From assembly GCA_016874795.1 (NCBI GenBank), contig VGTG01000018.1:1-50974 (forward strand): 50,974 bases of DNA. Reading direction: 5' to 3'. The position numbers and the translations under genes were made by a program. Every line of letters starts with the position of its first letter. Positions within the stretch are counted from its first letter, which is position 1. Shown here in pieces: positions 22,974 to 31,601 of the stretch. The notes below the pieces were generated by a model. It did not search any database and was not told the origin of the DNA. It was given only the letters and a program-made list of their open reading frames with translations. The stretch is from Deltaproteobacteria bacterium (GTDB lineage Bacteria; Desulfobacterota; Binatia; UBA12015).

Positions 22974-25631
22974 CTAACGACGACCGCGGAAGCCGCCGAA
23001 GCCGCCACCTCCGCCGCGGGAGAACCCGCCGCCGCCGTCGCCGCCGAAGCGGCCTCCGAAGCCACCACCGCCCCCTCCTCCATCTCCGAAGCGATCGGCG
23101 AAACCACCGAAACCACCGCCATCGCCGAAGCGGCTGCCGAAGCCTCCGCCGCCACTGCCGTCGCCGCCTCCTCCGAAGCGGCTCGCGAAGCCGCCGCCGT
23201 CGCCGTCCCCGCCGAAGCGCCTGCCGAAGCCTCCGCCGCCACTCTGCGTGCCTCCCCATCCAACGCCGCTCCCGGTCGCGCCCCAGCTCTGCTGCGCTCC
23301 GTTCCAGCGGCTCGACGACTCCGTGCGCGCCTGCTGATCGCGGTCCGCCCACGACGTGTCGCCGGACGCGTCCTGCCAACCGCTCGACGTGTGCTGCTGC
23401 CAGCCGTCGCCGGTATTCTTGTAGACGTTGCCGTTGACGTCGGCGTAGTGGTTGTCGCCGACGCGAGCGGTGCTGACGGTGTTCGTGTTGCCCGTCTTCG
23501 CGTTGTCGACGGTCGTCGTGTGCGCGTCCGCGGACTGCCCGTAGCGGTTCGACGCATAGGCCGAGTCGTGCGACACGGTGCTTCCGTTCGCGGTCGTCCC
23601 GGACACGCTCGAGCCGCGCGCGTAGTTGCCGGTATAGGTATTGTACCGCTCGCCACGCGCGACGTTGCCGGAGCCGCCGGCGGCGGTATTGACGGAGCGG
23701 TCATAGCCCTGCTGCGCGTTGCCCGTGTACGGGTTGTAGCTGCGACTCGCGTTGTAGTTCCCCGTCGTGCCCGTGCGGTAGTTCGTGTAGCTGCCGCTCG
23801 CCGTCGTTCCGACCGTGCCCGCGGAGTTCGTCCACCACGTGCGCGTGCCCGAAGCGACCGTGTTGCCCCAGTGATTGTAGACGTTGACCGAGGTCGAGCC
23901 GCAGCAGGGATAGCCCCAGTAGTACGGATGATAGTAGGCGCCGCCCCAGTACGGCTCCGTCCACGCTGCGGTCGCGAGACCGAGGCCGAATCCATACGCG
24001 AAGCCGACCGCGGGATTGTAGACGGGCTGCGCCTGCACGCCGTATGTGACCGGCACCGCGTACCAGGTCGTTCCGACCCACGGTGAGTAGGCGTAGCCCG
24101 TACCGTAGACGACGACGCCGTCGGGCGCCGCGACCGTTCCGAAGTAGCCCGGCGTGTAGCCTTCGTACACGACCTCGGTCGTCGCGCCGTAGATCTGCAC
24201 GTAGGTGACGTAGTGCATCGGCGAGCTCGGCGGGATCGAGTAGATCACCGGCGGAACCGACGTCGCGATCACCCACGGTCCCTGCAGCGACGGCGAGGTG
24301 AACCACACGCCGGCGCTCACGCCGCAGTAGCTCTCCGGGGTCACCTGGATGATCGGCGTCGGCGAGTTCACGACGTAGGAGAGCGACGTGCCCTCGATCG
24401 GCTTCAATTGCGGCTTGCCGTCGTACACGGGCGTCAGCTTCGGACCGTTCGTCCGCGACACGGTCGCGGTCTGCGGGATCGAGTTCGCGATCACCGACTC
24501 CCGCGCCTGCGGCGTCCCCGCGACGGAGGCGAGCACGACGCCCGCGGGCGAGCCTTCCGGAATGCGGCTGAAGTCCGCGGGCAAGTCGTTGCTCGCGACA
24601 TAGCTCCACGGCCCGTCGAGGCCTGGCCCGGTGAACCAGCGCCCCGAGACCAGCACGTAGTACTCGCTGTTCTCCGTATCGACGACCACGTCCGCGGTCG
24701 TGTTGGAAGCCCAGAGAAGCTCCGTGCCCTGGATCGGCACGAGGTTCGGCTGTCCCTTGAAGACGATCAGCTCCGCGGGCGCCTGCGTCACGTAGACCGC
24801 AGGCACGCCCTTCGCGAGAGACGGCTTCGGGTTCGCATGCGGGCCGCCGTCGAGGAGGTCGACCTGTCCGGTCTTCGCGACGTCGTCCTTCATCGCATCG
24901 AGTCCGGCGGGAAGGCTCGTCGCGACCGTCCACTGTCCGCCGAGCGAGGTCGAGGAGACCCAGCCGTCGAAGAGGTGCAGGTAATTCGTCTGTCCCGCCG
25001 ACTCGCGCACGATCAAGGCGCGCGTATTGATGACGCGCTCGAAGCTCGTGCCGGTCACCGGACGCCAGATCGCGCGCCCCTCGATCGGGACGAGCATCGC
25101 CGGCGAGGTGCTGACGATGATCTGCGGCGGCTCGTTCTTCACGTCGACACCGGAAGGCGGCGCCGCGTCGGAAGCGGCGAGCGAGGACTGCAGCTCGTCG
25201 AGCGGAACCGTCTTCACGCTGCCGGCGAGCTCGGTCTGCAGATCGCTCGCGAGGCTCGCACCGCGGTCGGGCAACGTCGGGAAATCGGACTTGACGACCT
25301 TCAGGCTCTCGAGCGTCACGAGGCGCAGGGCCTTGTCGACCTGCGTCTGCGCGCTCACCCAGACGACGCCGAAGGCTTCCTCGGACGAACCCTGCGGCTT
25401 GAAGGCGATCGCGGAACGGAACTCGATCCAGTTCCCGCTCCAGCTATTGACCTGCGGCTGATAGACGAGCGCGGTCGAGCCCGCGAGAGGAATCTCGTGC
25501 GGCCAATCGGGAGCCGTGGGACCCGCGGCCGCCGCCGATGGCGGCGAAGCACTCTGTGCAAGTGCCGAAGCAGGCGCAAACAGGACGTTGGCCGCCAACA
25601 CGACCGCGACGAGGACGATTCGCACTCCCAT
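22974..25631 (-). CDS. large secreted protein, Tyr/Asn-rich and Gly-rich C-terminus ('carbohydrate-binding family V/XII'-like)
   Basis: This 885-residue protein has a signal peptide (LVAVVLAANVLFAPASALAQ) and a six-base gap from GGAGGG to the ATG at 25631. Residues about 40-480 contain repeated beta modules, with phrases such as LVPIEGRAIWRPVTGT, LVPIQGTELLWASNTT and LKPIEGTSLSYVVNS, each followed by a SGRWFTGPGLDGPW-like block. Then comes an aromatic, Asn-rich stretch (YWGGAYYHPYYWGYPCCG; YNTYTGNYARGS) and a Gly-rich tail with repeats of GGFGxRFGGDG. Such proteins are sometimes annotated as carbohydrate-binding family V/XII. It is probably surface-exposed. The role is unknown. Confidence 0.75.
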   Translation of the reverse strand: MGVRIVLVAVVLAANVLFAPASALAQSASPPSAAAAGPTAPDWPHEIPLAGSTALVYQPQVNSWSGNWIEFRSAIAFKPQGSSEEAFGVVWVSAQTQVDKALRLVTLESLKVVKSDFPTLPDRGASLASDLQTELAGSVKTVPLDELQSSLAASDAAPPSGVDVKNEPPQIIVSTSPAMLVPIEGRAIWRPVTGTSFERVINTRALIVRESAGQTNYLHLFDGWVSSTSLGGQWTVATSLPAGLDAMKDDVAKTGQVDLLDGGPHANPKPSLAKGVPAVYVTQAPAELIVFKGQPNLVPIQGTELLWASNTTADVVVDTENSEYYVLVSGRWFTGPGLDGPWSYVASNDLPADFSRIPEGSPAGVVLASVAGTPQARESVIANSIPQTATVSRTNGPKLTPVYDGKPQLKPIEGTSLSYVVNSPTPIIQVTPESYCGVSAGVWFTSPSLQGPWVIATSVPPVIYSIPPSSPMHYVTYVQIYGATTEVVYEGYTPGYFGTVAAPDGVVVYGTGYAYSPWVGTTWYAVPVTYGVQAQPVYNPAVGFAYGFGLGLATAAWTEPYWGGAYYHPYYWGYPCCGSTSVNVYNHWGNTVASGTRTWWTNSAGTVGTTASGSYTNYRTGTTGNYNASRSYNPYTGNAQQGYDRSVNTAAGGSGNVARGERYNTYTGNYARGSSVSGTTANGSTVSHDSAYASNRYGQSADAHTTTVDNAKTGNTNTVSTARVGDNHYADVNGNVYKNTGDGWQQHTSSGWQDASGDTSWADRDQQARTESSSRWNGAQQSWGATGSGVGWGGTQSGGGGFGRRFGGDGDGGGFASRFGGGGDGSGGGGFGSRFGDGGGFGGFADRFGDGGGGGGGFGGRFGGDGGGGFSRGGGGGFGGFRGRR

Positions 25632-25797
25632 CACTGACCCTCCCGAGCAGCCCCCCGACTCGCCCGCTTTCCGATGTCTTCGCGAGTTTCCCGTGGGCAA
25701 ACGCGCCCCATTCCTCTATCCGGTGTGCCGACCGGAAGCGACTCGGCGGCAGCGCCGACGCCGAAGGGAACACGCTTCGCGGCGACAGGAGGCGAAA

Positions 25798-26562
25798 ATG
25801 GGACGGCTCGACGGCAAGGCGGCGCTGATCAGCGGCGCCGCGCGCGGCCAGGGTGCTGCGATCGCTCGTCTCTTCGCGACGGAGGGGGCTCGCGTCGTCC
25901 TCGGCGACGTTCTCGACGACCTCGGCAGCGAGGTCGCGCGCGAGATCGGTGCGACGGCGCGCTACCGCCGACTCGACGTCACCCGCGAGGACGACTGGGC
26001 GGCCGCCGTCGCCGAGGTGACGAGCGCGTTCGGCCGCCTCGACGTTCTCGTCAACAACGCGGGCATCCTCACGTACGCGCCGCTCGAGCGCCTCGCCCTC
26101 GACGAGTACCGGCGGACCATCGAAGTCAACCAGGTCGGGTGTCTCCTCGGCATCCAGGCGGCGATCCCGGCACTGAAGGCCGCGGGCGGCGGATCGATCG
26201 TGAACACCTCTTCGACGGCGGGGATGCAGGGCGTTCCGCGCCTCGGCGCGTACGTGTCGAGCAAGTGGGCCGTGCGCGGCCTCACGAAGGTCGCAGCGCT
26301 CGAGCTCGGGCAGTACGGGATCCGCGTGAACTCGGTCCACCCCGGCGCGATCGCGACGCCGATGATCGATCCCGCGGGCACGCTCGCGACCTCGAAGGAT
26401 CATCCGTGGGCGACCGTGCCGCTCGAGCGCGTCGGGCTGCCCGTCGACGTTGCGCGCTTGATGGTGTTCCTTGCGTCGGACGAGAGCTCGTTCTGCACCG
26501 GATCAGAGTTCGTGATCGACGGGGGAGCGACGGCGGGGATCCGCGCGACCGGCGCGCTCTGA
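25798..26562 (+). CDS. SDR family oxidoreductase (3-alpha-hydroxysteroid dehydrogenase type)
   Basis: This 254-residue classical SDR has an ideal AGGAGG ribosome site upstream of the ATG at 25798. It has SGAARGQGAAIARLF (coenzyme loop), VNNAGILTYAPLERL, NTSSTAG with the catalytic Ser, YVSSK with Tyr and Lys, and the HPGAIATPMI and FVIDGGATAG ends. Sequence style is close to 3-alpha/20-beta-hydroxysteroid dehydrogenases. In a window rich in steroid genes a hydroxysteroid substrate is reasonable but not proven. It is transcribed divergently from the large secreted protein. Confidence 0.88.
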   Translation: MGRLDGKAALISGAARGQGAAIARLFATEGARVVLGDVLDDLGSEVAREIGATARYRRLDVTREDDWAAAVAEVTSAFGRLDVLVNNAGILTYAPLERLALDEYRRTIEVNQVGCLLGIQAAIPALKAAGGGSIVNTSSTAGMQGVPRLGAYVSSKWAVRGLTKVAALELGQYGIRVNSVHPGAIATPMIDPAGTLATSKDHPWATVPLERVGLPVDVARLMVFLASDESSFCTGSEFVIDGGATAGIRATGAL

Positions 26563-26576
26563 GCTCGCAGCGAGCT

Positions 26577-26798
26577 TCACCCAGGCGGAAAGGGACGATT
26601 CAGAGCCGGCCGCGGAGGCCGCGTGCAGTCGACCCAGCGGCGACAGAGAGGATCGTTCACGAAGTGCGCTGCGTTGCCGCCGAAGAGGCCGAAGTCGGCG
26701 AGCGAAGCGCGGTCTCCGAAAAGGTACCGGCGATCGCTCAGATGCACGCCGACGAGCCGCTGCCACGGACGGAGGACGTCGTCCATCCACGCGTGCAC
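26577..26798 (-). pseudogene. fragment of a glutathione S-transferase C-terminal domain
   Basis: A 73-codon minus-strand frame reads WMDDVLRPWQRLVGV, then RRYLFGDRASLADFGLFGGNAAHFVNDP. This is the alpha-helical GST C-domain signature (GDxxSLADF). The thioredoxin-like N-domain is missing, and no upstream frame supplies it. The 391 bases between 26563 and 26953 otherwise hold no gene. It is probably a decayed GST-family gene. Confidence 0.5.
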
Positions 26799-26953
26799 AC
26801 TCGAAGGCGTGACTGCGACCGACGCGGTCGAGGTGCCTGGCGAATCGTGACGGCTGCGGCGTGGCGGTCCAACAACTCCCGACTTGCCGGCTCGACGGAC
26901 GTTCGGCGAACGGGATAGCGGCTCGGCAGCCGACTCAATCCCTGGAGGACGCC

Positions 26954-27823
26954 ATGCGCCAGCCCGTGCCCACGTTCACCCTGGTCCTGTTGCTGGGACT
27001 CTCCCTTCCCGTTTCCGCGAAGACGATTTTCGTCAGCGGCAACGGCTCGGGGACACCCCTGCAGGATGCGATCGACGATGCCGATCCGGGCGACGTGCTT
27101 CGCCTCGACGGCGTCTTCTTCGAGTCGATCGTGATCGACAAACCGCTCCGGCTCCTCGGACCGGCGGCGATCGACCCCGGGTGCGGACCCGCAAACGTGG
27201 TCGAGATCGCCTCTGACGACGTCGAGCTGAATCGCATCGTCGCCTATGGCGGGAGCCACGCGACCATCGACATCGAGGGCCGAGACGACGTGAAGCTCAC
27301 CAAGGTGTTCGTGGTCTCGCAGCCCTTTGGAGGAGGCTGCGCCGACGCCGAATACGGGATTCGCATCTTCGACAGTACCGACGTCTCGCTGTCCGGCTGC
27401 GAGACCGTGCGAAGTGGCCCCGGTCACGTGTACTCGGGCGCCTTCATCTACGTCGGAGGCATCCAGGACGACGCGAACGTGCGGGTGCGGAAGTCCTTCT
27501 CGAACTACGAGAACACCGTCGGAATCCTGGTCGAGGACTCGAGCGACGTGCCGACCTTCGGAGGCCTCGGGGTGATTCTGCGCGGCAACGCCATCGTCTC
27601 CAGCGTAAGGGGCATCCTCCTGCGCAACTCGGACGGTGTGCTCGTGTCGCGGAATCGGTCAGACGGCAACGACGTGACCGGCATCGAGGTCGACGCGACC
27701 TCGAACAACAACCGCCTCGAGGGCAACCGCGCGCACCAGAACGGACTCGACGTCCTCGACGACGGTTCGGGGAACTGCTGGCGCAGGAACGACTTCGACA
27801 CCGGGACGGTGTCGTGCCCGTGA
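26954..27823 (+). CDS. exported right-handed parallel beta-helix (NosD/PbH1) protein
   Basis: The ATG at 26954 follows a GGAGG site and gives a signal peptide (TFTLVLLLGLSLPVSA). The 289-residue protein has an N-terminal TPLQDAIDDADPGDVLRL segment and then repeated short beta coils (DDVKLTKVFV, STDVSLSGCETV, DANVRVRKSFS, RGILLRNSDGVLVSRN, NNNRLEGNRAHQNG). This is the PbH1/NosD-type beta-helix found in carbohydrate-active and surface proteins. Catalytic residues are not identifiable. It stands alone with no obvious operon partner. Confidence 0.8.
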   Translation: MRQPVPTFTLVLLLGLSLPVSAKTIFVSGNGSGTPLQDAIDDADPGDVLRLDGVFFESIVIDKPLRLLGPAAIDPGCGPANVVEIASDDVELNRIVAYGGSHATIDIEGRDDVKLTKVFVVSQPFGGGCADAEYGIRIFDSTDVSLSGCETVRSGPGHVYSGAFIYVGGIQDDANVRVRKSFSNYENTVGILVEDSSDVPTFGGLGVILRGNAIVSSVRGILLRNSDGVLVSRNRSDGNDVTGIEVDATSNNNRLEGNRAHQNGLDVLDDGSGNCWRRNDFDTGTVSCP

Positions 27824-27886
27824 GCCCGTCGTAGATCCATCGAGACTGCTGTCGACACGGCCGCCTGCGGCTGAACTTCGGCGAGC

Positions 27887-27905
27887 CCTGGCCACGTCGG
27901 CCAGG
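27887..27905 (+). terminator. hairpin after the beta-helix gene
   Basis: CCTGGCC-ACGTC-GGCCAGG is a perfect 7-bp stem 63 bases after the stop. It is followed by TGATCTTCC, only weakly T-rich. It may be a terminator. The remainder of the gap to 28014 also has a stem-loop with a TTCG loop (27994-28009) just before the next start. Confidence 0.35.
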
Positions 27906-28013
27906 TGATCTTCCAGATCCCTCAGCGGGAACGCCTACGGGGCCGACCCCTCCAGCGCTCCCCGGCCTCGTTGTAAACCTCGAGCCCGATGGGTAGCCCT
28001 TCGGGGGCTCGTC

Positions 28014-29201
28014 ATGGACCTGCGACCGACAGCGGCCGAAGAGCGGTTCCGCGCCGAGCTCCGCGCTTGGCTGGAGACGGAAGTGCCGAAATACGGCGCG
28101 CCCCCGTCGCGCGGCGACTGGCCCGCGCGTCGCGCCTGGGACACCAGCTGGCAGCGAAAGCTCTTCGACGCCGGCTACGCCGGGATGAGCTGGCCGAAGA
28201 CCTACGGCGGCCGCGAGGCTTCCCTCGCCGAGCAGCTCATCTACTACGAGGAGTGCGCGCGCGCGCGGGCGCCCTACGTCGGCGTCAACTTCGTCGGGCT
28301 CCTGCACGGCGGACCGACGGTGATCGTCGAGGGCACCCCCGAGCAGAAAGAGCGCCACATCCCGTACATCCTGCGCGGCGAGCAGGTGTGGTGTCAGGGC
28401 TTCTCCGAGCCGGGCGCCGGCTCCGACCTCGCGAGCCTGCGCACGCGCGCCGAGCGCGACGGCGACCACTACGTCGTCAACGGCCAGAAGATCTGGACGA
28501 GCTTCGCGCAGGTCGCCGACTACTGCGAGCTGCTCGTGCGCACCGATCCCGAAGCGCCGAAGCACAAGGGCATCACCTGGCTGATCATGCCCATGAACCT
28601 ACCCGGCATCGAGGTGCGCCCGCTCGCGACGCTGCACGGCCAGAGCGAGTTCAGCGAGGTCTTCCTCGACAATGTGAGAATTCCCGTCGAGAACCGCGTC
28701 GGCGCCGAGAACGACGGCTGGCGCGTCACGAACGTCACGCTGCGCTTCGAGCGCGGCACCGCCTTCGCGGGCGAGATGGTCGACCTGAAGCGCTGGCTCG
28801 CCGAGATCGCGGAGGTCGCGCGCCGCGTGACCGATCACGGCACGCGCGCGTGGGACGACGCGAGCCTGCGCCGCGAGATCGGCCATCTGCAGGCCGAGAC
28901 GGACGCGCTCTGGTACCTCTTGAAGCTCTCGATCGCGCAGGCGGATGCGTCCGGCGTGCCCGGCATCGGCGCCTCCGCCGTCAAGCTCTTCTTCACCGAG
29001 CTGAAGCAGCGCGTCGGCGACCTGGGAATGCGCGTCCTCGGCCGCGCGGTGCTCGGGCGCTCCGACGTCGCGGGGCTCCCGTCCGAGTCGTTCACCTACG
29101 AGGCGCTGCAGTCGCTCTCGATGACGATCGCCGCGGGCTCCTCGCAGATCCAGCGCAACATCATCGGCGAGCGCATCCTCGGCCTGCCGAAGGACCGCTG
29201 A
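28014..29201 (+). CDS. acyl-CoA dehydrogenase, large-subunit (FERG) type
   Basis: This 395-residue acyl-CoA dehydrogenase has WPKTYGGREASLAE, QGFSEPGAGSDLASL, NGQKIWTSFAQ, the FERG motif (TLRFERGTAF) and a C-terminal SSQIQRNIIGERILGLPK for FAD adenosine binding. It resembles the large subunit of FadE26/27- or FadE28/29-type alpha2beta2 dehydrogenases that act on CoA esters of steroid side chains. The following gene is a shorter ACAD lacking parts of the middle domain, which fits the partner subunit. The stop is the first unit of an 11-bp tandem repeat. Confidence 0.9.
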   Translation: MDLRPTAAEERFRAELRAWLETEVPKYGAPPSRGDWPARRAWDTSWQRKLFDAGYAGMSWPKTYGGREASLAEQLIYYEECARARAPYVGVNFVGLLHGGPTVIVEGTPEQKERHIPYILRGEQVWCQGFSEPGAGSDLASLRTRAERDGDHYVVNGQKIWTSFAQVADYCELLVRTDPEAPKHKGITWLIMPMNLPGIEVRPLATLHGQSEFSEVFLDNVRIPVENRVGAENDGWRVTNVTLRFERGTAFAGEMVDLKRWLAEIAEVARRVTDHGTRAWDDASLRREIGHLQAETDALWYLLKLSIAQADASGVPGIGASAVKLFFTELKQRVGDLGMRVLGRAVLGRSDVAGLPSESFTYEALQSLSMTIAAGSSQIQRNIIGERILGLPKDR

Positions 29202-29265
29202 AGCACCGCCGAAGGACCACTGAAGGACCGCTGAACGACCGCCGAAGGACCGCCGAAGGACCACT
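29189..29265 (+). repeat. 11-bp tandem repeat (7 units) between two ACAD genes
   Basis: Seven units of GAAGGACCGCT, with variants ending CACT or GCC, run from the last codons of the upstream gene to 15 bases before the ATG at 29281. Each unit contains GAAGGA, which resembles a ribosome-binding site. The unit length is not a multiple of three, and all but the first unit lie outside coding sequence. Confidence 0.85.
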
Positions 29266-29280
29266 GAGGACGAGACGCGC

Positions 29281-30264
29281 ATGGCATTCCGACTGAGCCA
29301 GGAGCAGGAGGAGCTGCGGCAAGGCTTCCGCGACTTCTGCACGGGGCGCGTCTCGCTCGAGCGCGTGCGCGCGCTCGAAGGAAGCGGCTTCGAGCGCGAT
29401 CTCTGGCGCGAGCTCGCCGAGATGGGCGTCTTCCACCTGCGCGCGCCGGAGAGCGCGGGCGGGCTCGGTCTCGGGCACGTCGAGGCGGCGCTCGTCTTCG
29501 CGGAGCTCGGACGCGCGATCGCGCCGGGACCGCTCGTGTGGAGCCACCTCGCTTCGGGCCTCGTCGACGGTGCGGCGCGCGGCGAGACGGTCGTCACGGG
29601 GCTCGACCTGGCTTCGAGCCGCCGCGGGCCGATCGTGCTCGAGCACCTCGGGGTCGCCGACGCGGTGCTCGTCCTGCGCGAGGACGGTGTCGCACGCCTC
29701 GATCCGAAGTCGATCCGCTCCGAGCGCATCGAGACGCCGCTCGACCCGCTGACGCCGGTCTCGAGCGCGGCCGCCCTGCCCGCCGGCGAGCGCCTCGGCG
29801 GGGCCGATCTCGCGCGCGACCTGCGGCAGCTCGGCACCGTGCTCACGGCGGGAATGCTCCTCGGAATCGCGGAGGCGACGCACGTCCTCGCGGTCGACTA
29901 CGCGAAAGAGCGCAAGCAGTTCGACCGGCCGATCGGCTCGTTCCAGGCGATCAAGCACATGCTCGCGGACACCTTCGTCCGCCAGGAGATCGCCCGTGCC
30001 TCGGTGTACGCGGCCGCGGCGACGCTCGATCATCCGGAGGTCGCGGACGTCGCGACCGTCGTGTCGGAAGCGAAGATCACGGCCGGCGAGGCGGCGATGA
30101 AGAACGCGCGGACCTGCATCCAGGTGCAGGGCGGCATGGGCTACACGTGGGAGCTCCCGTCGCACCTCTTCCTGAAGCGCACCTGGGTCCTCGAATCGTC
30201 CTTCGGGACGATCGAGGAGCACGCGGATCAGCTCGCCGAAGGCGTCGGCGCCGCCGGCACCTGA
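29281..30264 (+). CDS. acyl-CoA dehydrogenase, small-subunit type
   Basis: This 327-residue, short acyl-CoA dehydrogenase has an intact N-domain (SQEQEELRQGFRDFC), a compact middle domain without the SEP-GSD substrate motif, and a C-domain with AKERKQFDRPIGSFQAIKHM and VQGGMGYTWE. It is probably the beta subunit of a heterotetramer with the gene 79 bases upstream. In known alpha2beta2 steroid ACADs one subunit carries the catalytic base and the other completes FAD binding. Its 3' end overlaps the convergent MFS gene by 37 bases. Confidence 0.88.
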   Translation: MAFRLSQEQEELRQGFRDFCTGRVSLERVRALEGSGFERDLWRELAEMGVFHLRAPESAGGLGLGHVEAALVFAELGRAIAPGPLVWSHLASGLVDGAARGETVVTGLDLASSRRGPIVLEHLGVADAVLVLREDGVARLDPKSIRSERIETPLDPLTPVSSAAALPAGERLGGADLARDLRQLGTVLTAGMLLGIAEATHVLAVDYAKERKQFDRPIGSFQAIKHMLADTFVRQEIARASVYAAAATLDHPEVADVATVVSEAKITAGEAAMKNARTCIQVQGGMGYTWELPSHLFLKRTWVLESSFGTIEEHADQLAEGVGAAGT

Positions 30265-31601
30265 GCCGGCGGAGCGCGCTCGTCGCGCAGCAGGAAGAGC
30301 GAAGTGAACGTCACCACGTTCAGGACCGCGAAGGTCAGGAACGCCATCCGGTAGCTGCCGGCGGATTCCGAGACCGAAGCCGCGTAGTACGCCCCCGCGG
30401 CACCCGCGGGCAGGACGAGCATCATCGTCCCGTAGATCTTCGCCATCGCGCGTAGTCCGAACGAGCGCGCGATCATCATCGGGTAGACGACGTCGCGGGC
30501 CGCGCCCGAGATCCCGAACGTCGCGACGAAGAGCCAGAGGGCGGCCGCGCTCACCGGGAGGAGCAGCAGGAACGAGCTCGCCGCGAAGAGCCCGAACTGG
30601 AGGAGCGTCGCGGTGCGTGTCGGCAGACGGTCGGCGACCCAGCCGAAGCCGACCTTGCTGATCATCCCGAGGATCAGAGCGTTCGAGAGGAACGCCTGCG
30701 CCTCGGACTTCTCGTATCCGGACTCGATCAGGTGGAAGACGAGATGGTCGAGGATCGCGACGAAGTAGAAGAAGAACACGAAGAGCGCCGCGCTCAGGAT
30801 CCAGAAGCTCCGCGTGCGCAGCGCCGAGCGCAGATCGAGGTCGTCTTCCGAGCCCATCGCCGCCGCTTCGTCCGCGACGGACTCGGCTTCGCGCTCCACC
30901 TCGCCGCGCTCCACCTCGCCGCGCTCCACCTCGCCGCGCTCCACCTCGCCGCGCTCCACCTCGCCGCGCTCCACCTCGCCGCGCTCCACCTCGCCGCGCG
31001 CGCGCGGACGCACCGCGAACGCCGCGAGCGGCAGCATCAGGACGAAGGCCCCGATCCCCATCACCGCCACCGTCGTGCGCCACGACCCCGCCTCCGCGAT
31101 CGCTCCGCCGTAGCGCACGAGCAGCGCTCCCCCGAGGTTCGAGCCGGTGTAGACGATCCCGAGCGCGAGACCGCGGTGACGCACGAACCACTGCGCAACC
31201 GCCTGCCCCACGGTGACGTCGCTCAGGCCGGTTCCGGCGATCGCGATCAGCATGAAGCACGCGTAGAGCTGCCAGAGCGCGTCGATGCGCGACAGCAGCA
31301 GGAACGCGGCTCCGAGCAGCGCGGTCGACGCGACGAGCACGGCACGCGCACCGACGCGCACGACGAGGAATCCCGCGAGCGGGCTCGCGAGCGCCATCAC
31401 CCAGAGCTGCGGCGCGCGCGCGGCGGACAGCATCGACTTCGTCCACCCCGTCTCCGCCATGATGTCGGGGTTGAGCGCGCCGAAGACGTAGCTGTACCCG
31501 AGTCCCATCTGGCAGACGAGGCCGCCGAGGAGGACGAGGAGAGCCGGCGTACGGAAGTCGCTCGGCGCGGCGCCTGTTCCGGACGAGGAGCGGGTCGTCA
31601 C
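30228..31601 (-). CDS. MFS transporter (oxalate/formate-antiporter-like family)
   Basis: This 457-residue protein has about twelve hydrophobic segments: GYSYVFGALNPDIMAETGWTKSM, APQLWVMALASPLAGFLVVRVGAR and VYPMMIARSFGLRAMAKIYGTM are typical of the monocarboxylate/OFA MFS group. The central cytoplasmic loop holds seven exact copies of Gly-Glu-Val-Glu-Arg. GTG at 31601 overlaps the stop of the LLM oxidoreductase gene (GTGA), so the two are translationally coupled. Substrate is unknown; a carboxylate is a reasonable guess. Confidence 0.85.
   Translation of the reverse strand: MTTRSSSGTGAAPSDFRTPALLVLLGGLVCQMGLGYSYVFGALNPDIMAETGWTKSMLSAARAPQLWVMALASPLAGFLVVRVGARAVLVASTALLGAAFLLLSRIDALWQLYACFMLIAIAGTGLSDVTVGQAVAQWFVRHRGLALGIVYTGSNLGGALLVRYGGAIAEAGSWRTTVAVMGIGAFVLMLPLAAFAVRPRARGEVERGEVERGEVERGEVERGEVERGEVERGEVEREAESVADEAAAMGSEDDLDLRSALRTRSFWILSAALFVFFFYFVAILDHLVFHLIESGYEKSEAQAFLSNALILGMISKVGFGWVADRLPTRTATLLQFGLFAASSFLLLLPVSAAALWLFVATFGISGAARDVVYPMMIARSFGLRAMAKIYGTMMLVLPAGAAGAYYAASVSESAGSYRMAFLTFAVLNVVTFTSLFLLRDERAPPAQVPAAPTPSAS
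30891..30995 (-). repeat. perfect 15-bp tandem repeat, seven copies, inside the MFS gene
   Basis: The unit GCGCTCCACCTCGCC (plus strand) occurs seven times without a single difference. It encodes the pentapeptide GEVER in the central loop of the transporter. Absence of any synonymous change suggests very recent expansion or active copy-number variation. Confidence 0.95.

Noticed and set aside
20197-23379. A 1060-codon open frame on the minus strand
   Set aside because: Only its last 253 codons are the crotonase; the rest is the shadow frame of the DUF3604 gene and has Arg/Gly-rich composition without domains.
26577-26850. Plus-strand frames over the GST fragment
   Set aside because: They encode no recognisable motif, while the minus strand has the GDxxSLADF signature.
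29189-29265. 11-bp repeats considered as phage-integrase or iteron-like origin
   Set aside because: No replication gene, no DnaA-like boxes or attachment core nearby; a regulatory or slippage repeat is simpler.
30891-30995. Tandem repeat considered as a CRISPR array
   Set aside because: Repeat units are 15 bp with no spacers and lie in frame inside an MFS gene.
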